From JBFMFR01 sp040752025 (GTDB lineage: Bacteria; Chloroflexota; Anaerolineae; Anaerolineales; UBA4823): DNA of 37,524 nucleotides. The stretch's first letter is position 1; each line of letters begins with the position of its first letter. Under the pieces are notes generated by a model. That model was given only the letters and a program-made list of their open reading frames with translations, was not told where the DNA came from and did no database searches. The stretch covers positions 1-37,524 of the forward strand of contig JBFMFR010000065.1 in assembly GCA_040752025.1 (NCBI GenBank), read 5' to 3'. Shown here piece after piece: positions 25,501-34,297 of the stretch. The translations under genes were made by a program, and so were the position numbers.

Positions 25501-28365
25501 TTACTTAAGGACTGCCTGAGCGGCAGCCATCTTAGCCCTTTTATGGCTGAGATTTTTATGTGCCCACTCTATTCCATATAAGGCAGGAACATAAACTGAC
25601 AACCACAACCAAAAAATCAGTGGCAGTGGTTTAAGATTAAACACATCAGCTAACCAGGGGAAATAAATCAGGCCCAGGATTAAGATAAATTCAACTGCAA
25701 TACTAAACGTAAGAAAGCGATTGCTCAACCATCCTAGAGACCGCCCGCGGCGAATTACTGCTCGACAGGCGAAAACATTGCCGATCTGGGACATAACTAC
25801 CCCGGCGAGGAACATCGTTATGGCCGTTGCCCTCAATTGCTCAGGTCCCAATTGTTTATTCACCCATAGATCGGGTGTCAATGTTTCTAAAAACGGTATA
25901 TCGGCCAGATAATTTCCACCATATAGCACAAGAAAGAAACCACTATAGGCAAGCAAGGCTTCCAGAGGGCCGAGCCACAAAAAAGCACGGCGCAGCAGCT
26001 TCGCATCGATCAAAGGGGTTTTCTTTTTCCGGGGTCGGTGCAGCATAACATCCGGTTCCGGTTTTTCAGTACCTAGTGCAAGGCCGGGCAGCAAATCTGT
26101 GCCCAGATCTATGGCCAGAATCTGGTGCACCTGCAGCGCTAATGGCAAACCAGTCAGAGCGGTCAAGATGAAAGGTACGATTTCGGGAACGTTGCTGGCA
26201 AAAATATAGGTCACAAATTTACGCAGATTTTCATAGATGGCGCGTCCTTCTCCGATAGCCAGGACGACATTCGCGAATTCATCATTGACTAAAATGACGT
26301 CTGCGGCATCTCGAGCAACATCGGTTCCGCTGATCCCCATACTGATTCCCAGGTCGGCCTTTCGCAATGCAGGTGTATCGTTCACACCATCACCGGTCAA
26401 AGCCACCACTTCCCCCTGTTCTTGTAAGGCAGCTACCAGGCGCTGTTTATGTTCAGGCGCCATGCGCGCAAAGATGGCATCCTCTTGCTCAAGCAATACG
26501 CGCAGTTGTGCTGCCTCCATTTGCTCGAATTCTGCGCCGTTCACAATCGTAGGATGAGAGGTTTCCAACATCCCGATGCGCCGCGCCAGGGAAGCAGCCG
26601 TGAGTCCGTAGTCGCCCGTTACCATAATCAGGCGAATACCTGCCCTACGCAAAGTTTGAATGGCCTCAACAACACCTTCGCGTGGAGGATCATGCATTGC
26701 CATCAAGCCTAAAAAAATCATTTCTCGTTCAACTTTTTCCGGTGTATAAAGTCCATGCCTGGGCGGCAGCCCGCGATAGGCCAGGGCCAATACACGCAAA
26801 GCGTTTTCTGCATACTCATCCAGGGTTGCCAGTACTTGTTTGCGTAGATCTTCACTCAAGCTGCATACCTCACCATTGAGAGCGATCTGCTGGCAGGCTT
26901 GCAACACTTCACGTGGCGCGCCTTTTACAAAAGCAACCTCATCATATGCTTCTACAACTTTCGCGATCTCGGGTAATATCTGACGCAGCATCGATTTGTT
27001 GCCAAAATCCAGGCGATGAATAGTGCTCATCCGTTTCCGGCGGGCATCAAAAGGTAGTTCATGTATTCTTGGAAAACAGGCGACAAGAGCAGTTTCCGAC
27101 CCAAAGTGTTTAAGTCCAGCGGAGCGCATAGCGGCTTCAGTCTGGTCGCCCAAATAGCTCCATTGGACCCCATCTGAAGCAGGAGGACGCAATCGGGAGT
27201 TATTGCAAAGGATTGCGGCGCTCAAGAGTAACTGCAAATCGCGTTCGCTATTTTCACCTGCTAGGCTGGGGGTGATTGTCCCCTCAGGTTTATACCCAGT
27301 TCCAGTGACTTTCAGATTGCGCTGTCCAAGCCATATTTCTCGTACTGTCATCTGATTTTGAGTCAAAGTACCATTTTTATCGGTACACAGCACTGAAACC
27401 ATTCCTAACGTTTCCAGGGTTTCTAATTTTTTGACCAGTACACCCTGTTCGGACAGGCGCTGTCCTGCCATTGCTAGTGACAGTGTGATTGTTGCCGGCA
27501 GCCCTTCAGGCACGGCCGCGACCAGAATTCCCAGGGCTAATAAGAATGCCTGGGACAGGCCCAAGCCGATATCCGACAATCCTATTATGAACACCAGGGC
27601 ACTAATTCCCATTGCAGCCAATGAAATGCGTTTTGTCAGGCGGAAGATCTCTCTCTGGAGTAAACTTGGCAACTCTGGCGTTGTCTGTGTAAGCCGCGCC
27701 ATGCGTCCAAACTGTGTAGATGATCCTGTGGCGAATACAATCGCTTTGCCAGTTCCAGAGACTACCGATGTTCCGGCAAAGACCAGGTTGGGCCGCTCAA
27801 TTTCGCTGACGCCTTGTCGTAAAGAAGCGTCCGCGGTTTTGTGAGCAGGCGTAGATTCGCCTGTCAGAACAGCATTGTTGATTCGCAGACCATAAGCTTC
27901 GATGATGCGAGAATCAGCCGGAATATGGTCCCCGTCAGCTAATACGAGTAAATCACCAGGCACCAGTTCGCTAGCCAGAATATCCAATTCAACGCCATTT
28001 CGAATCACTCGCGCGTAAGATGGCATCAGGCTGTTCAAAGCCAGCATCGCCTGTTGTGTGCTTCTTTCTCGCCATAAAGAAAAACCTGTGTTAAGGATCA
28101 CCGATCCCCAAATTGCCCAGCCCAAGGCCGATTCTCCCAGCAGAAAGGTGAGCGCACCTGAAATCCACAACAACAACGCAAAGGGGTTCGACAAATGGTG
28201 CGGCAGTTTCTGCCACAACTTCTGAGGTTGAGTTGTTTTCAGCAAATTTTTACCGTACAACGCCTGGCGCGATTCAATCTCCTGAGCGGAAATGCCCTGG
28301 GGTGATGTCTCTAAAGCGCGATAAACTTCCGATGGTTGTAGTTGAAAGATAGATTTAGAGAACAT
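25501..28365 (-). CDS. P2-type cation-transporting ATPase with DKNGT motif
   Basis: A 954-residue P-type ATPase. Cation_ATPase_N domain at about 5-75; actuator TGES at 168-171; PEGLPA in helix 4 (286-291); phosphorylation site CTDKNGTLTQ with Asp329; TGDGVNDTPALRKADLG hinge; and six C-terminal helices. Helix 6 reads QILAIDLGTDLLPGLALG, matching the IDLGTD of Na+/K+-ATPases better than the NLVTDG of Ca2+ pumps, so Na+ or K+ movement is favoured; this is inference. Asn331 replaces the almost invariant Thr of DKTGT (codon 27373-27375 is AAT on the coding strand). All other motifs are intact, so this is not a decayed gene. Confidence 0.87.
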   Translation of the reverse strand: MFSKSIFQLQPSEVYRALETSPQGISAQEIESRQALYGKNLLKTTQPQKLWQKLPHHLSNPFALLLWISGALTFLLGESALGWAIWGSVILNTGFSLWRERSTQQAMLALNSLMPSYARVIRNGVELDILASELVPGDLLVLADGDHIPADSRIIEAYGLRINNAVLTGESTPAHKTADASLRQGVSEIERPNLVFAGTSVVSGTGKAIVFATGSSTQFGRMARLTQTTPELPSLLQREIFRLTKRISLAAMGISALVFIIGLSDIGLGLSQAFLLALGILVAAVPEGLPATITLSLAMAGQRLSEQGVLVKKLETLETLGMVSVLCTDKNGTLTQNQMTVREIWLGQRNLKVTGTGYKPEGTITPSLAGENSERDLQLLLSAAILCNNSRLRPPASDGVQWSYLGDQTEAAMRSAGLKHFGSETALVACFPRIHELPFDARRKRMSTIHRLDFGNKSMLRQILPEIAKVVEAYDEVAFVKGAPREVLQACQQIALNGEVCSLSEDLRKQVLATLDEYAENALRVLALAYRGLPPRHGLYTPEKVEREMIFLGLMAMHDPPREGVVEAIQTLRRAGIRLIMVTGDYGLTAASLARRIGMLETSHPTIVNGAEFEQMEAAQLRVLLEQEDAIFARMAPEHKQRLVAALQEQGEVVALTGDGVNDTPALRKADLGISMGISGTDVARDAADVILVNDEFANVVLAIGEGRAIYENLRKFVTYIFASNVPEIVPFILTALTGLPLALQVHQILAIDLGTDLLPGLALGTEKPEPDVMLHRPRKKKTPLIDAKLLRRAFLWLGPLEALLAYSGFFLVLYGGNYLADIPFLETLTPDLWVNKQLGPEQLRATAITMFLAGVVMSQIGNVFACRAVIRRGRSLGWLSNRFLTFSIAVEFILILGLIYFPWLADVFNLKPLPLIFWLWLSVYVPALYGIEWAHKNLSHKRAKMAAAQAVLK

Positions 28366-28462
28366 TATCTAATCCACCCAGAGCAGACCAATGGCCTGCT
28401 CTGGACAGCGCCTGTGCTGGTGGCTAAGCGCACCAAGCGCTTTATGAACTCGTCTCCCGGCG

Positions 28463-30316
28463 TTATCCCCCGGATATACCTGCTTTACCTTTGCCTGGTG
28501 ATGTGACGTTAGGAGCGCCTCCCAGATGAGGCTGTGCTTCTTCCAAAGGAAGATATTTTTCGAGGAATGAGGGCGCTTCCGGGTGATCAATATGCAGTGC
28601 GTGGTCATAATCACCCGCAGATGCTGGCTGTGGATAAAGCTGAGGGGGCCGGTGTATCCCGAACAATGCGAAGAAGCGGGAAATCAGAATGGCAAGATTT
28701 GTAAGTATCGCGTAGCGATATTCTTGCATACGCAAGGATTGCCATTCTACAATCGAAGCCATCCCGCCCCGGACGCGTGCCTTTTCACGAACAATCCGGT
28801 GAATCTGTCGCGGGTCACGCTGCCCAATCGACGAAAACAGTGACAGGTGTGCAGCTAAAGCCAGCACGCTAAAACCAACCAATGCGATCCAACCACCTTC
28901 ATGCCATTTGCCAATCAACTGTCCAACAAACACGATCATGGCAAGCCCTGCGGCAAAAGTAGCTGCCGGTGCTCCCCACCTGCGGGCGCGCCCGGTGTAA
29001 TGGGTTAGCACGTGGCGGCGAACCGCCAACCCCATCGCAGTAATTGGCATAAACACCCCAACCCCATAAAAAGGTATAGCCACCGATGTTTTTCCACGCA
29101 CCAATAACATAATGATCACTGCAACGATGAAAGTAATTGTTACCGAACGGGTAAAAGTACCGCGCTCATCCCGTTTAACAATCACCTCTGGAATCACACC
29201 AATAGCGACATCGCGCCACTCGGTAGCCTGTGCATCCTGAAGAGCCGTCATTGAAGCTGCCGCTAGCATCAGGACAGCCAGGATCTGGTAGCCCCAGAAA
29301 AGGACAATGCCGCCTGGGATCTCGTTGAAACCGATACTGGCCAGGTTGCCTACCAGTGTGCGCCCGAGAGTACCGTCAAAAACATCGAAACGAATAGAGA
29401 ACGCGGTCAGGAAAAGAGTAGTTAGCCCACCATAGAAAAGAAAAGATGTTTGTACGAATCGCCCAATTCCTGATTTGCCACTATAAAAGTTCCACAATCC
29501 CATCAAACGTGGTAAACGACGCTTCCCCCATTTCACGATTCCTGCATCTTCGTCTCTCATAAACTGGATTCCATTCGATACCGCCTCCAACCCAGTCAGA
29601 GCAACCATGCCTTTCATCGACGCTGTCAATAAGTGTAAGAAGGCCTGACCCAGTGAGACTGGCTCAGGAGTTTCCGTAACAGGTATTGGTGGAACTCCCT
29701 TGAAATGTGCAATCAGGAGGCCAATCCCCATCGTAACCGTTAGCAAAACGAATGTGCCGATCAAAATAAATACCACTTGGGCAGATTCCCCGCGTCCACG
29801 AATCGTAATAAACCATGTTATCGCGGCAAGGATTGCCCCAAGAGCAAAGTGGTAGAGCCAGTTTTGACCGTACAGCCCTAGAATAGAGAGCAATTGGTCT
29901 CCTCCAGAAAGCGCTGACACTGTGATTGTTAGAATGTAATCTTGGATTAGGGCCACAGCCACAACCAAGCTAATCGTTGGCCAGAGATAGCGCATCGATG
30001 CAGTGTACGACCCACCGCCCTCGTTAAATGGGCCCAACGAAAACATGTATAACATACCAAATGTGAAGTTGGCGAAGGCAATGATAACGACGGCGATATA
30101 GGCATAATCTTGTAAGCCGTACATATGCAAGGCGCCCATGATTTCGCCAGTAGCGTAGTAGTACGAGGTAAAGTAATCTACGCCAAAAAGAGCCAGCGCA
30201 GCCAAGAGCCCAATCTGTCCTGCTCCATGAACGTTTGCCTCATTGTCGCGTTCGCGCGGCGCGGCGCGATAAGCGAGGTACAGAATCATAGCTAACAATA
30301 ATATTGAAAACAACAT
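28463..30316 (-). CDS. APC-superfamily permease, divergent KimA paralogue
   Basis: A 617-residue protein with about 12 predicted helices. It shares the KimA layout: DYFTSYYYATGEIMGAL, then FNEGGGSYTASMRYLW, VALIQDYILTITVSALSGGD and MVALTGLEAVSNGIQFM, each with a counterpart in the KimA-like protein at 22136-24049. The C-terminal region has QRDPRQIHRIVREKARVRGG and a Pro/Gly-rich end, unlike the stress-protein domain of KimA. Transport of K+ or of an amino acid are both possible; context favours K+. The ATG at 30316 has GAGG about 11 bases upstream. The 97-bp gap to the ATPase gene holds no obvious terminator. Confidence 0.75.
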   Translation of the reverse strand: MLFSILLLAMILYLAYRAAPRERDNEANVHGAGQIGLLAALALFGVDYFTSYYYATGEIMGALHMYGLQDYAYIAVVIIAFANFTFGMLYMFSLGPFNEGGGSYTASMRYLWPTISLVVAVALIQDYILTITVSALSGGDQLLSILGLYGQNWLYHFALGAILAAITWFITIRGRGESAQVVFILIGTFVLLTVTMGIGLLIAHFKGVPPIPVTETPEPVSLGQAFLHLLTASMKGMVALTGLEAVSNGIQFMRDEDAGIVKWGKRRLPRLMGLWNFYSGKSGIGRFVQTSFLFYGGLTTLFLTAFSIRFDVFDGTLGRTLVGNLASIGFNEIPGGIVLFWGYQILAVLMLAAASMTALQDAQATEWRDVAIGVIPEVIVKRDERGTFTRSVTITFIVAVIIMLLVRGKTSVAIPFYGVGVFMPITAMGLAVRRHVLTHYTGRARRWGAPAATFAAGLAMIVFVGQLIGKWHEGGWIALVGFSVLALAAHLSLFSSIGQRDPRQIHRIVREKARVRGGMASIVEWQSLRMQEYRYAILTNLAILISRFFALFGIHRPPQLYPQPASAGDYDHALHIDHPEAPSFLEKYLPLEEAQPHLGGAPNVTSPGKGKAGISGG

Positions 30317-30328
30317 AGAACAACAACC

Positions 30329-31465
30329 TCAATTGAAAGTACCTTCTAGCATCTGAAGACCGACGAGCACATGCTTCCGTGTGGAAGGGCTCAAACGCGT
30401 ATCCTGGGCCACCTTAGCTTCTTCCTGGCGCGCAGCCCGCACTACGAGGGCAGGGACGAACATGATTCGCCCGGCGGGGATAACTTGAAAATCGTAGGTT
30501 TTCATCTCCAGGACTTGATCATCGAAATAGGGAAGACTCAGCCCCAGCCCGCGGTTTAGGTCTTGCGCGGCCGCTCGTTGCTGAATCGTTTTGATAATTT
30601 CACGCGTTTGGTAGCGCGCCAGGGCTCTTCCCTGGTTTATCAGTTGCCCCAACATACCGTAGCGTTTCCGCTGGTAGATTTCCACTGTGACCAGGTAAGG
30701 GGCAAGTCCCACGGCCATGTGCAGGATTCTCAAAAATTCCTGCATTGAGGCAATATAGGTTTCTGCCTCCTGCATAGTGCTTACCAATAACTGGTCCTGC
30801 TGGTCGAAGGCGACCCATTGCGGGAGGAAAAAACGACGCGCCGCGCTGACATAAGGCACCACTAATTCTCCCCGATCTTTTTCTCCAGACTCTTCAAAGT
30901 CTTGCTTCTCTGCGATGACATCAGATAAGCTGGTAATGGCTGAATCAGATTGAAGATCGCCTCCAACCGGGATGCTAGGAATTTCCTCCCCTTCAGTGGT
31001 TTGATAGGTGACGGAACGCCCATCCGGCAGCATATCCCGGACCAGGTACATGGCTATGGCAAAACGCAGCAAACCAGCCGAGGTTGAAATGGCTGGATAT
31101 TCTGAGGCCTCCAGTTCATCCAACCGCTGGCGCAGCGTCAATTGCAAACTGGCGCGCGCCAGTCGGTCGAGAAATCCACCGGCGAGTTGTTCTCGTTCCT
31201 GTAGGGGTACAGTTTGAGGTACACCTTCCTCACCACAAGATACCTGGTCTGGGAGCGAGAAGCGCACCTGGCTGTTTTTATGTGTTAACGCATCGGCAAT
31301 CTGGCGTGCTTGCATAGCGAAGAAGCTTTGAATCAGCAAAGTCTGCGCATCATACAATGTGTTCCAATTCTTGTAATCTTGCGCCAGATAGCTTACTGGT
31401 GTTGAAAGCGATTGATGGTCTTTTCTTTCGCCATAACGCATTTCTGGAAACAGAGTTTTGTTCAT
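30329..31465 (-). CDS. Hypothetical protein in the potassium island
   Basis: A 378-residue soluble protein with no recognised family. It begins MNKTLFPEMRYGERKDHQSL, has a long helical N-terminal half (ARQIADALTHKNSQVRF, LARASLQLTLRQRLDELEAS), an acidic linker around residues 195-215, and a C-terminal half with PYVSAARRFFLPQW, ALARYQTREIIKTIQQRAAA and PAGRIMFVPALVVRA. There is no signal peptide or membrane segment. The ATG has AGGATG upstream; the stop is 12 bp before the KimA paralogue, so the two are cotranscribed. It could be a cytoplasmic regulator or scaffold of the transporters, but this is a guess from context only. Confidence 0.7.
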   Translation of the reverse strand: MNKTLFPEMRYGERKDHQSLSTPVSYLAQDYKNWNTLYDAQTLLIQSFFAMQARQIADALTHKNSQVRFSLPDQVSCGEEGVPQTVPLQEREQLAGGFLDRLARASLQLTLRQRLDELEASEYPAISTSAGLLRFAIAMYLVRDMLPDGRSVTYQTTEGEEIPSIPVGGDLQSDSAITSLSDVIAEKQDFEESGEKDRGELVVPYVSAARRFFLPQWVAFDQQDQLLVSTMQEAETYIASMQEFLRILHMAVGLAPYLVTVEIYQRKRYGMLGQLINQGRALARYQTREIIKTIQQRAAAQDLNRGLGLSLPYFDDQVLEMKTYDFQVIPAGRIMFVPALVVRAARQEEAKVAQDTRLSPSTRKHVLVGLQMLEGTFN

Positions 31466-31495
31466 AAAACATCCTGATTAGCGCCAACGGGAGCC

Positions 31496-31699
31496 TTATA
31501 GGAAGAAATCATTTAGTTTTACAATCAACAACAGTTCTACAAGCGCAGAAGCACACAATACGATTTTTGCCATCCAATCGTCAGCAAGTTTTACCAACCA
31601 TAGTTGGAATCCCGTAAACAATGCCATGAGGAAAATGGCTAACAGCCAAAAACCGATTTCTTTCACAATTCTGCCAATATGGATTTTCTCTTTCCACAT
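31496..31699 (-). CDS. Small two-helix membrane protein
   Basis: A 67-residue protein: MWKEKIHIGRIVKEIG, then two hydrophobic helices (FWLLAIFLMALFTGFQLWL and IVLCASALVELLLIV) and a short tail. The ATG has GGAGAG 7 bases upstream. It is the first gene after the structured terminator and lies 30 bp before the 378-residue gene, so it probably heads the transporter operon. Small membrane peptides of this size often regulate or stabilise transporters, but no family is recognised. Confidence 0.65.
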   Translation of the reverse strand: MWKEKIHIGRIVKEIGFWLLAIFLMALFTGFQLWLVKLADDWMAKIVLCASALVELLLIVKLNDFFL

Positions 31700-31802
31700 A
31701 TAATCTCTCCGTTAAAAGAACAAATGTTAGCTAGAAGATCTTATCAAAACAGAATAAGTACCCCATAAAGCCTTGTGGAAAAGATATAAAAACCCGATAA
31801 AG

Positions 31803-31855
31803 GTTTTGGAAGCGTCCAAAACAAAACCCCTCAGTTGGACGCTAACTAAGGGGTT
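31803..31855 (-). terminator. Terminator of the kdpDE-like operon with interlocking hairpins
   Basis: On the minus strand, the arms at 31844-31855 and 31825-31836 form a 12-bp stem with one mismatch, followed by TTTTGTTTT, an intrinsic terminator. Immediately downstream is a second perfect hairpin, GTTTTGGA (31803-31810) with TCCAAAAC (31815-31822). The loop of the first and the 5' side plus loop of the second are complementary: AGCGTCCAA at 31811-31819 matches TTGGACGCT at 31835-31843 over 9 bases. This allows either a kissing interaction or an alternative stem that breaks both hairpins. Confidence 0.65.
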
Positions 31856-31926
31856 ATAAATTGGTTCCGTTAGTTGTGATAATGATTTTTTGTTTCAGGT
31901 CGCTAAGCAGTTTTTAGGCGCTAAGA

Positions 31927-32622
31927 TTATTCCCCCATCGAAAACCGATATCCTACTCCTGGCTCATTGCGAAAATACACCGGCTGTTTGGGGTTGTCTT
32001 CTAGCTTTTTGCGCAACTGACCCATGTAGACGCGCAGATATTCGACATTATTGGTATATTCATGCCCCCACACATGCGAAAGGATACTTTGATGGGTCAA
32101 CACCCGGTCGGCATTGTTTATCAGATAACTCAACAACTTGAATTCCGTAGCAGTCAATTTAACTTCTTCACCACCGCGAGTAACGATGTGTCGCGCCAGA
32201 TCAATGGTTAATTTGCCGACTTTTATCACCGCATCCCAGTTTTCTGCAGCGCGTGCTGTGTGCCGTAGAGCGACGCGAATACGCGCCAACAATTCTTCAA
32301 CGCCAAAAGGCTTGGTCAGGTAATCGTCCGCGCCTTTGTCCAACGCCACAACTTTATCGCGTTCAGCGTCGCGCACGGATAACACGATGATGGGGATGGA
32401 GGTCCATTCACGAAGACGTGAACAGACTTCCACGCCATCCATATCTGGTAATCCCAAGTCCAGGATGATGATATCTGGTTGGCTGGCAACCGCCAAAGCC
32501 AACCCATTTTCTCCACTTCCCGCCGTTGTAATGCGATAATTCTGTGCGGTTAAAATCGTGCGCAGTGCGCGCAGGATCTGTGGTTCGTCATCAATAACAA
32601 GAATATGCGGAACTGTCGTCAT
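31927..32622 (-). CDS. kdpE: KdpE-like response regulator (OmpR family)
   Basis: A 231-residue regulator: receiver domain with the acidic pair in LVIDDEPQILRAL, phospho-acceptor Asp55 in IIILDLGLPDMDG and Lys in DDYLTKPFG, then a winged-helix DNA-binding domain with KLTATEFKLLSYLINNADR and VYMGQLRKKLEDN and the end GVGYRF. Sequence and pairing with a DUF4118 kinase identify it as KdpE-like, which in model bacteria switches on high-affinity K+ uptake. No kdpFABC genes are present here, so its targets are probably the adjacent transporters. The ATG overlaps the kinase stop by 4 bp. Confidence 0.87.
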   Translation of the reverse strand: MTTVPHILVIDDEPQILRALRTILTAQNYRITTAGSGENGLALAVASQPDIIILDLGLPDMDGVEVCSRLREWTSIPIIVLSVRDAERDKVVALDKGADDYLTKPFGVEELLARIRVALRHTARAAENWDAVIKVGKLTIDLARHIVTRGGEEVKLTATEFKLLSYLINNADRVLTHQSILSHVWGHEYTNNVEYLRVYMGQLRKKLEDNPKQPVYFRNEPGVGYRFSMGE

Positions 32623-34106
32623 AATGCCTCTGCAATTACAGGGGGGAGTAGCCCTGGCTGGTCAAGAGGTAAAGTGAACACAAAAGCTACTCCTTCAGAC
32701 CGGTTCTCGGCCCAGATTTTTCCACCGTGTGCTTCAATAATTCCTTTACAAATCGATAAGCCCAGGCCAGTACCACTAACTTTGTCAGCATGCGTAACGC
32801 GAAAGAATTTATCAAAGATACGCTCCAGGTCTTCCGGGTGAATAGCCGGCCCCTGGTTTATACAATGCACAACCAAATCTTTCCCTTCCTTCACATTGGC
32901 AGCAATATGAACGGCGGATCCTTTCGGTGCGTATTTCACACTGTTGCTCAACAAATTCGAAAAAACTTGCTCAAGCTGGACATAGTCTACCGGGATTAGT
33001 GGTAATTCATCCGGTATATCTAAGATTATAGCGTGGTTTTGCAAAGTGCGATACATACGAGCAACCACACCATCTACAATTTCCGATAAGAGATTCCACT
33101 GAATGTTGGGCTTGAGAGCGCCAGATTCGATGCGCGACATATCTAGCAAATTGCCAACCAGGCGATTTAGGTGATCTGTTTCTTCATCCATCATAGCTAA
33201 TAGATCTTCACGCGCTTGAGTTTCTTGAACCACCTGGTTATTCAACAGGCCAGTTACCGCGGCCTTGATTGTTGCCAATGGGGTACGCAGTTCGTGGGAA
33301 ACCGAGGAAAGTAAAACAGATTTGAAGTGATCGCTTTCCTCAAGGATTTTAGCTCGCGTTTCTGTTCGAGAAAGCGCAGTCCGCTCGAAAGCAATTGATC
33401 CTTGTGTGGCGAAATTATCGAGCATTTTCGCTTCTCTTTCGGTATCTAGCGATACTCTCCGCCAGATGCGAATTTCACCCAGGAAAGCGCGTGCAGTTTG
33501 TAGAGAGACGATCATGACAGGGTGACCTGAGGGAGGTTCTGTATCTACAGGTGCTTGTACGATCCAGGCGGCTTTATCGGGCATGGTTTCTATATAAATC
33601 TGAACGACATCTGCTGAAAATGTGGTCAGTACATGATTAGCAAGAGTCCTGGCGATTTCTTGCTCAGCGTTGACGCTTGCCAAGGCTGTGCTGAGCTCAT
33701 ACAACCGGGTGAGTTCTCTTTCCCTGGCTCTGGTCTGGGCCAAGTTTTGCTTGGCCCTACCAACCAATTGGCTGATAACGATTGTAATGAAAAAGAAAAC
33801 AATTAGAGCAGTGAGATCTTGAGTTTGATGGACGGTAAACGTATAATATGGAATAAGGAAAAAATAGTTGAAAACCAGAAATGCCAGCAGTCCTGAAAAA
33901 AGGCCTGGCCATAATCCAAAGACGGTGGTATTCAAAATAACTGGCAACAGATAGAGCAAAGCAATCGTCGAGTTGCTTAGTACATCACGCAAGAAAAAAA
34001 GTGGTAGTGTCGTCAGAGTAATTATCAGCACTACAACCAGGGGGCGATAAACCAGATGTTGCAAGAAGAGTCTTTTTCGAACGGCAAAGTTACGATTTTG
34101 ATTCAT
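32619..34106 (-). CDS. KdpD-like sensor histidine kinase lacking the N-terminal KdpD/Usp domains
   Basis: A 495-residue membrane kinase. Four helices between residues 20 and 115 form a DUF4118 region (STIALLYLLPVILNTTVFG, GLLAFLVFNYFFLIP). A GAF-like region follows (about 135-245), then HisKA with His271 in LSSVSHELRTPLATI and HATPase with NLLSNSVKYAP and SGTGLGLSICKG. Full KdpD is about 900 residues and begins with a P-loop KdpD domain and a Usp domain; both are absent, and the frame starts cleanly at an ATG before the helices. It would sense K+ or ionic strength and phosphorylate the KdpE-like regulator encoded next. Confidence 0.85.
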   Translation of the reverse strand: MNQNRNFAVRKRLFLQHLVYRPLVVVLIITLTTLPLFFLRDVLSNSTIALLYLLPVILNTTVFGLWPGLFSGLLAFLVFNYFFLIPYYTFTVHQTQDLTALIVFFFITIVISQLVGRAKQNLAQTRARERELTRLYELSTALASVNAEQEIARTLANHVLTTFSADVVQIYIETMPDKAAWIVQAPVDTEPPSGHPVMIVSLQTARAFLGEIRIWRRVSLDTEREAKMLDNFATQGSIAFERTALSRTETRAKILEESDHFKSVLLSSVSHELRTPLATIKAAVTGLLNNQVVQETQAREDLLAMMDEETDHLNRLVGNLLDMSRIESGALKPNIQWNLLSEIVDGVVARMYRTLQNHAIILDIPDELPLIPVDYVQLEQVFSNLLSNSVKYAPKGSAVHIAANVKEGKDLVVHCINQGPAIHPEDLERIFDKFFRVTHADKVSGTGLGLSICKGIIEAHGGKIWAENRSEGVAFVFTLPLDQPGLLPPVIAEAL

Positions 34107-34176
34107 GAATATATCACAACAAATACAAGGTGAATTGGTCGCTTAATTGTAAACCATAGGAACAAAAGGCAAATCG

Positions 34177-34212
34177 AATGGATGGCCGGACAACAGCGCC
34201 ATCCATTGTCCG
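34177..34212. other. Interleaved inverted repeats between hsdM and kdpD-like genes
   Basis: AATGGATGG (34177-34185) pairs with CCATCCATT (34199-34207), and CGGACAA (34187-34193) pairs with TTGTCCG (34206-34212). The two perfect inverted repeats are interlocked in the order a, b, a', b', so RNA from either strand could form one hairpin or the other, or a compact pseudoknot. The remainder of the 34107-34297 gap shows no gene. Confidence 0.5.
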
Positions 34213-34297
34213 CCGCTCGCCAGCATCCCCCATATCACCTCCCTTTTGTCCACGATTGGAATAAACTGGTTTTTACCGATTTATCTCACCTATTCCG

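Noticed and set aside
28369..28614. 81-codon minus-strand frame at the end of the KimA paralogue
   Set aside because: It overlaps the end of the permease gene in another frame, has no ribosome site and no protein-like composition.
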